A DNA stretch of 64,000 nt, taken from NCBI RefSeq assembly GCF_000194625.1, contig NC_015320.1:702612-766611 (forward strand), written 5' to 3'. The translations under genes and the position numbers were made by a program. The notes under the pieces were generated by a model. It was not told the origin of the DNA. It was given only the letters and a program-made list of their open reading frames with translations, and did no database searches. This document shows positions 26,559 to 35,144 of this stretch, one piece after another. The first letter of the stretch is position 1. Each line of letters starts with the position of its first letter. This DNA comes from Archaeoglobus veneficus SNP6. GTDB lineage: Archaea; Halobacteriota; Archaeoglobi; Archaeoglobales; Archaeoglobaceae.

Positions 26559-27158
26559 ATGGCAAGCGAACCAATAGTCTATTTGGGTGGAGAAGCCGAA
26601 GTGAGAATTTACGAGGACATTGTGGAAAAGATAAGGAGACCAAAGAGATATCGCATTCCGCAGCTCGACGAGATTTTAAGGCGGCGAAGAACCAAAATGG
26701 AAGCGAAGATAATTTCGATGGCAAGGCGAAACGGCGTTGCTACACCGATAATCCTCGACGTAGAAGGTGACAGAATTGTAATGGAAAGAATAAAAGGCGA
26801 ACCTGTTAAGAGCGTAATGACTCCAGAGATAAGCAGAGAGATAGGAAAAGCTGTAGCAAAGCTGCATAAAGCTGGGATAATTCACGGAGACATTACGCCA
26901 ATGAATATGATTTACAGCAACGGTAAGATTTACTTCGTCGATTTCGGGCTTGCGTTCATCGAGGACAGGATTGAACCCAAGGGCGTCGATGTTCACGTTT
27001 ACTTTGAGTCCCTCAAAGCCTCTTTCGACAACTGGAGGGAGCTAAAGCAGGCATTTATTGAGGGCTACATGGCGTACGAAAAAGCTAAGGATGTTCTTAA
27101 GAGGGCTGAAGAAATTGCCGAAAGGGGGAGGTACGTGGAAAGGGTGAGTCAGGCTTAG
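26559..27158 (+). CDS. bud32: KEOPS complex kinase/ATPase Bud32
   Basis: Minimal RIO-like kinase that supports KEOPS-dependent t6A synthesis. It has the glycine loop region YLGGEAEVRIYED, a catalytic Lys in KIRRPKRYR, the catalytic loop IIHGDITPMNMIY and metal-binding DFGLAFIEDR. KGVDVHVYFESLKASF is typical of Bud32. 199 residues. It has its own spacer after kae1 with an AT-rich promoter-like segment (about 26515-26540). Confidence 0.94.
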   Translation: MASEPIVYLGGEAEVRIYEDIVEKIRRPKRYRIPQLDEILRRRRTKMEAKIISMARRNGVATPIILDVEGDRIVMERIKGEPVKSVMTPEISREIGKAVAKLHKAGIIHGDITPMNMIYSNGKIYFVDFGLAFIEDRIEPKGVDVHVYFESLKASFDNWRELKQAFIEGYMAYEKAKDVLKRAEEIAERGRYVERVSQA

Positions 27159-27163
27159 TAGCT

Positions 27164-27445
27164 TCATATCTCTCCGGGAGCAATCTCAATCTCCACGTAG
27201 TCCCATCCTGCTTCTATCCTTTTCACCTTCCTTCCGAGTTCGAATCTCACCCTGTCAACAACCCTCTCTGACGGAAGGCCGAGATTCGTGTAAATGCAGC
27301 TCATAAGCAGCGCACTGTTGGCGAAAAACAGGCCGGCAAGCCCAATATTAAGGTATATTCTGAGGTTCTCTTCACCAAGCCTTTTGTCGTACCCCCTTTC
27401 CCTCAACCAGTCCTCGAATTCATCTATCGTAATTCGAATCTTCAT
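27164..27445 (-). CDS. Conserved-looking small hypothetical protein
   Basis: A 93-residue protein of unknown function starting at ATG 27445 (MKIRITIDEFEDWLRERGYDK). The longer frame upstream reads antisense through the next gene and is rejected. Visible features are a charged N-terminal helix, a small hydrophobic stretch (IGLAGLFFANSALLM) and a basic/acidic C-terminus. It is convergent with bud32 and divergent from the zinc-ribbon gene, sharing a 49-bp AT-rich promoter gap. Confidence 0.6.
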   Translation of the reverse strand: MKIRITIDEFEDWLRERGYDKRLGEENLRIYLNIGLAGLFFANSALLMSCIYTNLGLPSERVVDRVRFELGRKVKRIEAGWDYVEIEIAPGEI

Positions 27446-27494
27446 GACTTTACAACAGCCAAAAGGGTTAAAATAGTTGTACACTATTTCTGTT

Positions 27495-27746
27495 ATGAAG
27501 CGAATTCTCGTTTGCCCTGTTTGCAAATCAACGGATGTGGAATACGATACTGCTGGCGTCACGGGGAAGTATCGCTGCAAGAACTGCGGTTTCGTTGGTT
27601 CAGCAGTCCTTGAGATGACTGAGGGAGAATACAAGGAGATGATCGAAGGAGAGGAAATAGAGAAAAAGGCTGAGCAGGAGATTCGTGGTAAGAAGCGGAA
27701 ACAAGATCAGGAAGAGAAGGGTGAGAAGCGGGACTTCCACTTCTGA
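27495..27746 (+). CDS. Zinc-ribbon protein
   Basis: An 83-residue protein with an N-terminal zinc ribbon (LVCPVCKSTDVEYD and YRCKNCGFVG) and a highly charged C-terminal tail rich in Lys and Glu. The ribbon resembles TFIIB/RPB9-type nucleic-acid-binding knuckles seen in many small archaeal proteins. ATG 27495 is preferred over an upstream TTG. A TTAAAATAG TATA-like element lies about 25 bp upstream, so the transcript is probably leaderless. Specific function unknown. Confidence 0.65.
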   Translation: MKRILVCPVCKSTDVEYDTAGVTGKYRCKNCGFVGSAVLEMTEGEYKEMIEGEEIEKKAEQEIRGKKRKQDQEEKGEKRDFHF

Positions 27747-27791
27747 GATACATCTCAAAAATTATATATACTTTCCCGCAGGCCGGAGGCT

Positions 27792-28934
27792 ATGCAAGAA
27801 ATCATCGAAGCCGTAAGGGCGGGAAAGCCCTTTATCATTTTTGATGATAAAAAATCCGTCCTCGGCGTTCCTGCAGACGTCGTTTCCGGGCGTGTAATCG
27901 CTCTTATTATGAAGAACTGCGACGAGTACCGCCTTGCAATGCCGTGGAAACACATAACTGCTCTTGGCTTGAACAGATTCCTCCTATACGGTGGAACCGT
28001 AATTCCTCTCGACTGCAGCAAAAATGGTATTTCGGCTGAAGAAAGGGCTGATTTCATAAGGCGACTTGTTAAGGGTAATGTAAAGCCTGAGGAGATAGTG
28101 TTCCCGGGCAGAATCTTTGTTGAAGAAGCGAAGGAAGGCGGTGTCCTTGAGAGGCCAGCTTTCGGCGAGGCGTGTATAGATATCGCAAGAATGGCCGGAT
28201 TCAGCAGTTCTGCTCTCTATTCCACGTTAATAACGCCCTCTGGAGATGTTGCAGATGAAAGCTATGCTGCCGAATTTGCGAAGGAGAACGGGCTACCAGT
28301 AATTAGCATAAAAGAGCTCATAATGCACAGGCTCAAAAACGAGAAGCTCGTCAAGAGGGTCGTTGAAGCAACTCTGCCAACGAAGTTCTACGGCACGTTT
28401 AAAGCTGTGGGTTACGAGACTCCTATCGGCGAGATAGTCGCCCTCGTAAGAGGAGATGTCTCGGAGGGCGATGTCCTCGTCCGCATACATTCAGAGTGCC
28501 TTACTGGAGACGTTTTCCACTCACTTCGCTGCGACTGTGGAGATCAGCTTGAGAAAGCTTTGAAGATGATAGACAAGGAAGACAAAGGCGTGGCAATATA
28601 CATGAGAGGACATGAGGGGCGAGGAATCGGTCTCATCAACAAGCTGATGGCCTATAAGCTGCAGGAGGAAGGGAAGGATACCGTTGAGGCGAACATAGAA
28701 CTCGGCTTCCCACCTGACATGAGGAGCTACGGAATCGCAGCCCAGATTCTGATAGACTTGGGTGTTAAAAGCGTAAGGCTCATGACCAACAACCCGCTGA
28801 AGATAGAGGAGCTGAAGAAGTACGGCTTCAAGGTTAGAAGGGAAGCGATAGAGGTTGAGCCATCGGAGGAGAACCTGAACTATCTCAAGGCGAAAAAGGA
28901 AAAGATGGGGCACATGCTGTGTATTAATGATTGA
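27792..28934 (+). CDS. RibBA-like protein: degenerate DHBP-synthase domain fused to GTP cyclohydrolase II
   Basis: A 380-residue two-domain protein. Residues about 200-370 are a complete GTP cyclohydrolase II: zinc cysteines in HSECLTGDVFHSLRCDCGDQLEKA, the catalytic MRGHEGRGIGL, and the product-release VRLMTNNPLKIEEL. Residues 1-195 align with DHBP synthase (FPGRIFVEEAKEGGVLERPA; ACIDIARMAGFSSSALYS), but the metal and substrate motif EDREnEGD is replaced by DDKKSVLG, and the GHTEA histidine is absent (AFGEA). The first domain is therefore probably inactive as a ribulose-5-phosphate enzyme. Cyclohydrolase II opens GTP in riboflavin or deazaflavin synthesis. A TATA box (about 27758-27768) precedes the start. 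Confidence 0.85.
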   Translation: MQEIIEAVRAGKPFIIFDDKKSVLGVPADVVSGRVIALIMKNCDEYRLAMPWKHITALGLNRFLLYGGTVIPLDCSKNGISAEERADFIRRLVKGNVKPEEIVFPGRIFVEEAKEGGVLERPAFGEACIDIARMAGFSSSALYSTLITPSGDVADESYAAEFAKENGLPVISIKELIMHRLKNEKLVKRVVEATLPTKFYGTFKAVGYETPIGEIVALVRGDVSEGDVLVRIHSECLTGDVFHSLRCDCGDQLEKALKMIDKEDKGVAIYMRGHEGRGIGLINKLMAYKLQEEGKDTVEANIELGFPPDMRSYGIAAQILIDLGVKSVRLMTNNPLKIEELKKYGFKVRREAIEVEPSEENLNYLKAKKEKMGHMLCIND

Positions 28935-29088
28935 TGGTGCAAAAATACTATTTTACGCCCCCCCCTCAAGTAAAACCATGACTTAGCCGAACTCGGTAAT
29001 TACTGCTGTGTGTCTACCAACTTTTACTCTCTCCACACACCTACGAGAAGCGAGCTTATTAAGAACTCTCCTATTAGCAGATCATCTT

Positions 29089-29880
29089 TTAAAACGTACC
29101 TCTCTCAAGCAGCGCAATAATTTTTCCCTCGTCAGTTAAATCTATTCTGTTATATCTTCCCGCTTTTATTCTCTCTATGTATTTCTTGGATTCCAGCTTG
29201 TCAAGTATACGCCTGTTCAACTTGTTAATGACCTTCTGATATTCTCTACGGTATTCACTACGATCTTTACATTCAATCTTGAATTCCTGGAATTTCTTCT
29301 CCAGCGCTTTTAAAATTTCGTCCGTCTTGGCTTGTCCTCCTTTATTGATTAGGAATGACAGAGTAAATCGTTCCTCTTCGGACAACTTTGCTATTTCTAT
29401 TTTCGGAAGCTCTATTATCTCAGGGTCAATGCAGACACTTCTCCCATATTTGAAAAACTCCTCCTCATTTTCATAGTATCTGTCAGGTTCCACATAGTAA
29501 ACTGTGCAGTCATGATACCAACCAGCAAGCGAAGCTACTACTGCGATTAACCTACCGAACGCAGAGATATTGATGTAAACCCTTGCTCCCCTCGTTTTTT
29601 CCTGAACTATCAGTTCGGAAATTTTACTAAGTGCAGATTCAAAATTGAAAAGGTCTACATCATGAAACTCCACTTCATAGCCCATTTTTCTTAAGTCATT
29701 TATCACGGCATATGTAAAATATTGCTGCTTTTTGTAAAGATCTGGATCTCGAAGGCGTGCGTTTTCGGGACCTATCGAGAGTATGTGTACTTTCTCACCA
29801 CCAATTTTCCTGATAGCTCTGGTTACAATTGATCTTTCGAATCCAAGCGGTATGATGTGGACTACTCTTAATATTTTCAT
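29089..29880 (-). CDS. CARF-like/wHTH transcriptional regulator (HFX_2341/DUF6293 type)
   Basis: A 263-residue regulator. Residues 1 to about 155 form a Rossmann-like CARF-type domain (MKILRVVHIIPLGFE; VHILSIGPENARLRD; RVYINISAFGRLIAVVASLA, the N-x-S-x-G-type ligand loop; TVYYVEPDRYYE). Residues about 170-263 are a winged helix (SEEERFTLSFLINKGGQAKT; YIERIKAGRYNRIDLTDEG). Proteins of this type sense cyclic nucleotides or related ligands and control defence genes. ATG 29880 is preferred over an upstream ATG. It is divergent from the cluster to its right, with no CRISPR array or cas gene in the window. The role as cluster regulator is inference. Confidence 0.72.
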   Translation of the reverse strand: MKILRVVHIIPLGFERSIVTRAIRKIGGEKVHILSIGPENARLRDPDLYKKQQYFTYAVINDLRKMGYEVEFHDVDLFNFESALSKISELIVQEKTRGARVYINISAFGRLIAVVASLAGWYHDCTVYYVEPDRYYENEEEFFKYGRSVCIDPEIIELPKIEIAKLSEEERFTLSFLINKGGQAKTDEILKALEKKFQEFKIECKDRSEYRREYQKVINKLNRRILDKLESKKYIERIKAGRYNRIDLTDEGKIIALLERGTF

Positions 29881-29936
29881 TGTTATCGATGTTATCGTAA
29901 ACATGGTTAAGTATTTTACGGTACATCAAAAAAACC

Positions 29937-30566
29937 ATGATGCCGCTGGCGAAGTGCATTCTTGAACCAAGCGGGCAGAAAATACCGGAATTTATAGATG
30001 TGGGCAAAACTCTGGCTTTGGCTGTTGTGTGCATTTTAATCGGAATTGTACTGGCGGGATGCGTATCTGAGATCTCTACAAAACCTGCTGAAACTCCAGA
30101 GTTGCTACCAATCAAAACGCAGACACAGGAACCAAGGGGCAGCTATACAAACCCGGCATCCATAGGAGAAACGGTTGTGGTTAAGACGTTTTCCGGAACA
30201 TTCGAAGTTGCAGTCCTGGATTATATAAAAGGCGAAAAAGCATACCAAATCATCAAGACAGCCAATATGTTCAATCCAGATCCGGATCAGGGATTCGAGT
30301 ATTTGCTGGTTAAAGTTAGATTCAAGTACGCATCGGGCAAAACATCGCAGTACGTTTCTGCTTACAGCTTTGAAGCTTACTGTAATGGAACTGGTTATTC
30401 ACCTGCCTTCGTCGTCTTGCCTAAGGATATGCCAGAATTCAAGAACGTCAATATAATGCCGGGAGGAATGACTGAGGGCTGGATTGCGTTTATTGTGCCG
30501 CAGGGAAAAGATATTTTGATAGCATATGAACATATGTTTGAACCTGTTTGCTTCATTAAAGTTTAA
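29937..30566 (+). CDS. Lipoprotein, DUF4352-like
   Basis: A secreted lipid-anchored protein. A hydrophobic helix followed by the lipobox VLAGC is at about residues 24-41 of the 209-residue frame, and an immunoglobulin-like domain (FEYLLVKVRFKYASGK; MPGGMTEGWIAFIVPQGK) fills residues 75-205, the usual DUF4352 pattern. A GTG at 30000 would give a cleaner signal peptide than ATG 29937, so the start is uncertain. It stands at the left end of the conflict-type cluster; a direct role there is unproven. Confidence 0.6.
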   Translation: MMPLAKCILEPSGQKIPEFIDVGKTLALAVVCILIGIVLAGCVSEISTKPAETPELLPIKTQTQEPRGSYTNPASIGETVVVKTFSGTFEVAVLDYIKGEKAYQIIKTANMFNPDPDQGFEYLLVKVRFKYASGKTSQYVSAYSFEAYCNGTGYSPAFVVLPKDMPEFKNVNIMPGGMTEGWIAFIVPQGKDILIAYEHMFEPVCFIKV

Positions 30567-30595
30567 GTGATTTTTCAGGTTTGGCAGGTGGTAGC

Positions 30596-32245
30596 ATGCC
30601 AAGCAAGTACGACAGGTACTGGCTGGAAAAGTTAGATGACATTGCAAAGCTTATCGAAGAAGCGTACATCCGTGGCACAAGCAGCAAGCTTGATGTATCT
30701 GACGTCAGGGAGTACGGAAATAGGCAGAACTGGTATGGTGTTGTGGAGGTATCTGACAAGATTAGCAAAGGTGAAATGGCCCATGCCAGATCACTTGGAA
30801 GGATTGCACTCGAAAGAGGGCTTGTGAGTTCATATAACTGTGCTTTTCGATTTGTAATTTCATCGAATTTAAAGTTGAGAGTAGTGAGGCTTGGGGGTAC
30901 TGAAAATAGATCCATTCCAAGGATCGCGGAATGCGTTAAGCGCACATCAATGGCTTCAAAGGTAATAGAAAGCATAGAGGACCGAAAAAAGAATTTAGCC
31001 AAAATCCTTTCAGAAATCTCACTTGAAGCATGGAATCGCATAGTCAAAGAGGAGCCTGAATGGCATTATATGAAACCTTTCCTTAGCCGCTATGGATTCG
31101 GACCTTTTGCGACGCTTATGGTTGTCACAGGGTTGAACGATTTCAAGCTGAAAGGAAGAGCCGAAGTGGCATACTGGCCAAAAATCAGCAATATTCTCGA
31201 GTCATCTCCAGTGCCCGAATCTCCGAGAGGGCTCTATACGATTCTGGAGCAATTTTACAGAAACGAATTATACAACGATTTAAAGGTCAATCGCCTTAGT
31301 AGATTTCTCTTCAGTCCGCTTGCGGAAAAACTCTGGAACAGCACTCCGAAAACAGTGTCAAGAGAATTTCCGAAAATCTGGAAAGAGCTAGCGTACACTA
31401 TGCGACAGAATCCAGAAGCAAAAACAATCAGCTTTGCAATGAAGTGTTTGGCTATAAGCTTGCTCATGGTCGGAGAATATGATTTCGACTTCAGCAAGAT
31501 TCCGATACCCGTCGATTACAGAGTAAGAACCTTCTCAAAAAAGGCAGGGCTCGTTACTACTGAAGATGACAACGAGATTAGGCAAACTTGGCAGAATGTT
31601 CTCGAGCTGATAAAAGGCAGAGAGCCAAAGGTGACGATGATTCACCTTGATAGCCTGGTATGGCAGATTGCCCGTATGAGCAAAAAAGAAATGCTTGAAT
31701 ATCTCAGCAAAATGGGTTGTCAGAGTGTAGGAGAAAAGATTGTTTCATTTCTTATCGATCCATGTTCCATTGGAACGCATTTCGGGGGTGAAAACCTGAA
31801 GCTGTGTGTTGTACCATGCGGAAGCAGGAAGATATGGGACGTGAATCCCAACGCCGGACCCACTAAAGCGAGAGACGTGTACATCGGCGCATTTGCGAAG
31901 GCCTGCAGGGAATATGCAGAGAAATTCTATCCTAACTCCTACGTCATACTCTCAGCCAAGTACGGCTTCCTCTTTCCCGATGACATCGTTCCCGAGCCTT
32001 ATAACGTTACCTTCAACGATCCGTCAACAAATCCAATAAGTGTTGAAGAGCTGAGAAAGCAAGCTGAGGAGAAAGGATTGATGAAGTACGATGAAATCGT
32101 GGTTATTGCCGGAAGTAATTACGCAAACATTGTCAGAAAAGTTTTCAAGGGCAAAAGGGTCACCACACCGCTAAGTGGGCTTGGAGGTATAGGACATATG
32201 ATTTCTACATTGAAAAGGGCCATAAGTGAAGGGAGGGAGTTGTGA
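30596..32245 (+). CDS. AGOG-like DNA glycosylase domain fused to DUF6884-like domain
   Basis: A 549-residue protein, start ATG 30596 after AGGTGGT. Residues about 160-370 resemble archaeal 8-oxoguanine DNA glycosylase AGOG: KTISFAMKCLAISLL with a candidate catalytic Lys, IPIPVDYRVRTFS with the catalytic Asp, and IHLDSLVWQIAR. Residues about 400-549 form a Rossmann-like domain (LCVVPCGSRKIWD; YVILSAKYGFLFPDDIVPEPYN; EIVVIAGSNYANIVRKVF) of DUF6884 type. Residues 1-150 are unrecognised. The combination suggests recognition or excision of modified or foreign DNA. It is co-directional with phosphoribosyltransferase and DprA genes. The fusion is seen; function is inference. Confidence 0.65.
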   Translation: MPSKYDRYWLEKLDDIAKLIEEAYIRGTSSKLDVSDVREYGNRQNWYGVVEVSDKISKGEMAHARSLGRIALERGLVSSYNCAFRFVISSNLKLRVVRLGGTENRSIPRIAECVKRTSMASKVIESIEDRKKNLAKILSEISLEAWNRIVKEEPEWHYMKPFLSRYGFGPFATLMVVTGLNDFKLKGRAEVAYWPKISNILESSPVPESPRGLYTILEQFYRNELYNDLKVNRLSRFLFSPLAEKLWNSTPKTVSREFPKIWKELAYTMRQNPEAKTISFAMKCLAISLLMVGEYDFDFSKIPIPVDYRVRTFSKKAGLVTTEDDNEIRQTWQNVLELIKGREPKVTMIHLDSLVWQIARMSKKEMLEYLSKMGCQSVGEKIVSFLIDPCSIGTHFGGENLKLCVVPCGSRKIWDVNPNAGPTKARDVYIGAFAKACREYAEKFYPNSYVILSAKYGFLFPDDIVPEPYNVTFNDPSTNPISVEELRKQAEEKGLMKYDEIVVIAGSNYANIVRKVFKGKRVTTPLSGLGGIGHMISTLKRAISEGREL

Positions 32246-32280
32246 AGTACGCTAAATTCAGGAAAAGCGAAGAGTAAACT

Positions 32281-33003
32281 ATGTTGGAGATTATTTTCAT
32301 TATAGGTATCGCACTAATATTTTTAATAGCCATTTTTGCCATTAGACATTGGAAAAAATCAAGGGCGAGACTCACTCAGCTTTACGAGCAAAAAACGATT
32401 GAAACTATTGAAGAAAAAGTTGCTTCAGCACCGCACTACTATCTTGGCGAATATATCCCAAAGAAAACCGGTTTGCAAGATGATTTTTCTTCGTTGATCT
32501 TCATGTTCAAGAATTACGGGTCTTTGGGATATAAAGCAAAGCAAGATCTTGTAGATGAATTTACAGTGCAAATTCTGACGATTATTGCAAAGCATAAAAT
32601 TAATGCGGACATTGTAATCCCTATTCCGTCAAGCCGTGCTTACACTATAAACGAAGGACTTTTAAGGCTGTGTGAGCAGCTATCTCTTATATTGGGCATA
32701 GAATGTGGTTTTGCAGCCCTTGAGAGAATTAGAAGCGTTAAAAAGTCTGCGTTTGCAAGCAATCTCATTGATCGTCCATCTTTTGAAGACCACTACAGCT
32801 CTATGAAGGTCAACCCCATTTATGATTTGAGAGGAAAGAAAGTTATATTACTTGACGATGTTTACACTACGGGCAACACAGCCAGAGCTGCAGTTCAGAG
32901 AATATACGAGGCGGGAGCTGATAAAGTCTGGATCATAACTCTCGCAAAAACAAAAGAGGTGTACTTATTTGGATCTCAACAAAAAACTGACAGATTATTT
33001 TGA
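32281..33003 (+). CDS. Membrane-anchored phosphoribosyltransferase (ComF-like)
   Basis: A 240-residue protein with an N-terminal membrane helix (about 2-23, IIFIIGIALIFLIAIFAI), a linker, and a type I PRTase domain. The PRPP-binding loop is VILLDDVYTTGNTARAA at about 194-210, and VIPIPSSRAYTINEGLL is the flexible-loop region. Such enzymes transfer or hydrolyse phosphoribosyl groups on nucleotides. The 3' end overlaps dprA by 35 bp, indicating tight coupling. A membrane-tethered PRTase paired with DprA points to nucleotide signalling or DNA uptake/defence; the reaction is unknown. Confidence 0.72.
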   Translation: MLEIIFIIGIALIFLIAIFAIRHWKKSRARLTQLYEQKTIETIEEKVASAPHYYLGEYIPKKTGLQDDFSSLIFMFKNYGSLGYKAKQDLVDEFTVQILTIIAKHKINADIVIPIPSSRAYTINEGLLRLCEQLSLILGIECGFAALERIRSVKKSAFASNLIDRPSFEDHYSSMKVNPIYDLRGKKVILLDDVYTTGNTARAAVQRIYEAGADKVWIITLAKTKEVYLFGSQQKTDRLF

Positions 33004-33643
33004 ATCAAATGTTGTTGAAACTAATAATATGGACGATACGGTTATTCTTGAAATTAAAAAAGACGATGAAGATTACCCGTATCTCCTGAAGCAGATTACG
33101 AAATCGCCCAAGATCCTGTATGCTATCGGAAATACAGACATACTCAATAAACCGGCGATAGGTATTGTTGGTACAAGAAACCCCAGCGAGATGGGGAAAT
33201 TTTATGCAAGAAAAGTAGCAGAGTTCTTCTCTGAAAAAGGGTTTGTGATTGTTTCGGGGTTAGCAAAAGGCGTTGATGCCATTGCAACAGAGACTGCTCT
33301 GAACTGCAGTGCGAACGTAATTGCTGTTTTACCCTCGATTGAGAACATAACTCCAAAAGAAAATAAAGATTTGGCCGAAAGAATACTGAAGAAGGACGGG
33401 TTAATAATTTCAGAATTCAGAAATCAGAGAATAAAGAAATACCAGTTTGTTGAAAGAAACAGGGTAATTTCTGGAATTTCATTAGGTATTGTTGTTGTAG
33501 AATCCGATATAAAGGGGGGAACGATGCACACAGTTAGGTTCGCAAAAGAGCAAAAGAGGCTAATCATAGTTGCCGATGTAGATGCCGAGGGAAACAAAAG
33601 GTTAATAGGAGAGGGTTTCCCCGTTTTCAGATTAGACGTCTAA
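32969..33643 (+). CDS. DprA/Smf-family protein
   Basis: A 224-residue SLOG-type Rossmann protein. It shows the family sequence IGIVGTRNPSEMGKFYARKVA, VIVSGLAKGVDAIATETAL, IAVLPSIENITPKENKDL, LIISEFRNQRIKKYQFVERNRVISGIS and VVVESDIKGGTMHTVRFA. DprA proteins bind ssDNA and load RecA; SLOG relatives bind or process nucleotides. Here the start is a TTG at 32969, eight bases after AGAGGTG, inside the PRTase gene. It is short and has no C-terminal winged helix. Confidence 0.85.
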   Translation: MDLNKKLTDYFESNVVETNNMDDTVILEIKKDDEDYPYLLKQITKSPKILYAIGNTDILNKPAIGIVGTRNPSEMGKFYARKVAEFFSEKGFVIVSGLAKGVDAIATETALNCSANVIAVLPSIENITPKENKDLAERILKKDGLIISEFRNQRIKKYQFVERNRVISGISLGIVVVESDIKGGTMHTVRFAKEQKRLIIVADVDAEGNKRLIGEGFPVFRLDV

Positions 33644-33765
33644 CGAATCTCTGAGAATATTGGCAAACTCACTCAAAATTGCATTGTCAATAGATTATAG
33701 GTTTACATGGACTAACAAGAACAATAATTCAAAATTTTTAAGTCCGTAGTAGTGAATACCCAAAC

Positions 33766-34257
33766 ATGAAACCTGAAAGACCTCACGTGGAAATCTTAGG
33801 TTTTAAAACCCTCGAACCAACAAAGCCGTACCCAGAAATGGAGGAATATGGAGATACTCTGAAATTAAAGATATACGCTGAAATTAATGGTTCTCGTAGG
33901 AACTTTACACTATACGAGATGCTGGAGGAAAATGAAGACAATTTATGTTACGTACTTCTTGGAAACTCCAAAAGACTGGACGGCCAGAGATCAAAGGATT
34001 TCTGCTATGACGATGAAGGTGTCTTCTTTTCTGCATGGGGCATATCGTGGAAGCGAGATAGAAGGCACAAATTCGATGAAGACGAGGTTGAAAAAATTTC
34101 AAAGATAACAGGTTTCAGATACACGTACAAGCCTGAAAAAAGAGGATTTGTTGTGTATGTCTATCCAAAACGAGCCCCACTATTAACGGACAAGCTAAAC
34201 ACTGATTTAATAAAAAGACTTCTCGTTGGCTGGCTTGTATGCTGGGAAATTTTGTGA
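33766..34257 (+). CDS. Hypothetical protein, first gene of a two-gene unit
   Basis: A 163-residue protein not recognised. It is rich in charged and aromatic residues (FFSAWGISWKRDRRHKFDED; YTYKPEKRGFVVYVYPKRA), has no membrane helix, and has two cysteines without a zinc pattern. A TATA-like AAAATTTTTAAG lies about 27 bp before the ATG, so it starts its own leaderless transcript. It ends 10 bp before the next gene. Position next to the DprA/PRTase genes suggests membership of the same accessory cluster. Confidence 0.6.
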   Translation: MKPERPHVEILGFKTLEPTKPYPEMEEYGDTLKLKIYAEINGSRRNFTLYEMLEENEDNLCYVLLGNSKRLDGQRSKDFCYDDEGVFFSAWGISWKRDRRHKFDEDEVEKISKITGFRYTYKPEKRGFVVYVYPKRAPLLTDKLNTDLIKRLLVGWLVCWEIL

Positions 34258-34267
34258 GGTAAGTATC

Positions 34268-35113
34268 ATGAAGTCATCGAAGTCTAAGATAACGAAAATT
34301 AAAAGAGTGGCTATTTCAAACGTCGCAGAGGTTACTTTAAGCATAACGAGAGATCTCAGCCAATCTAAGATCGGCAGAATCATCATCGCGGGCAACTACA
34401 GCAGGAAGTTTGAGGATGCAAGGAAGATCCTCGAAAAGGTCACTAAATGCAACTTTGAGGCTGAATACCTCATAACTTGCGGCGGTTTTGTGAAGTTTCC
34501 GTGGGTAAATGGAGACTTTAGCCGGTTGGTTGAGGAGGCTCAGGCGTGGTGTGAAAGACTTCTGAATGGAATTGAAGTTGAAGATATTACAGATTACTTG
34601 ACAATAGGGATCGACTCTTACAGTAATAGAGCAAGCCTTAGAAAGCCACACGTGGAGCTGGTTGGCCTTTACGATGTAGAAAACGACAGATGGCACTGGA
34701 CTGGGAAGAGCTATCCCACACAGGATCAGAAAAAAGGATTGTTGAGGGCAGACTTGGACACACACTTCGTAAGATTGCGAGACAGGGTTATGATTCTTGG
34801 CTGTCACGATCTGACCATGTTCAATCCGAGAGCCATTGCAAATGCTGGTGGATGGAGAAAAGAGACTATCGAACGCTTTTTGAGCAAAGCAAGAGAGTTC
34901 AAACCCGAAGTGGTTTTGCAGCACCCACACTTCACGGACTCAGTGCGTACTTGGCTTGTATCATGGAGAACTTTGGAAAGGATTCTTAGTTCCGTCAAAC
35001 ATTATGCCTCGGCTGGGGTTTACTACAGGGAAGGAGGCGAGAGGTCAAAACTCGAAGAGGTCTTGAATGTAACGAAGAAAGGCGAAGTCATTGATCTGAT
35101 TTGTAGGCTATAG
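34268..35113 (+). CDS. Hypothetical protein with conserved-looking GCHDLTMFNPR motif
   Basis: A 281-residue protein, ATG 34268 after GAGGT. It alternates strand and helix segments: IGRIIIAGNYSRKFED, AEYLITCGGFVKFPWV, TIGIDSYSNRASLRKPHVEL, RVMILGCHDLTMFNPRA, KPEVVLQHPHFTDSVRTWLV. Strands ending in Cys/His/Asp motifs suggest an enzyme of the nitrilase-like or Rossmann-like class, but I cannot assign a family. It is the second gene of a unit whose first gene is also unknown, at the right end of the conflict-type cluster. Described only from visible motifs. Confidence 0.6.
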   Translation: MKSSKSKITKIKRVAISNVAEVTLSITRDLSQSKIGRIIIAGNYSRKFEDARKILEKVTKCNFEAEYLITCGGFVKFPWVNGDFSRLVEEAQAWCERLLNGIEVEDITDYLTIGIDSYSNRASLRKPHVELVGLYDVENDRWHWTGKSYPTQDQKKGLLRADLDTHFVRLRDRVMILGCHDLTMFNPRAIANAGGWRKETIERFLSKAREFKPEVVLQHPHFTDSVRTWLVSWRTLERILSSVKHYASAGVYYREGGERSKLEEVLNVTKKGEVIDLICRL

Positions 35114-35144
35114 TTTCTCAGTGTGTACTCTTGCTTCGAAATTC

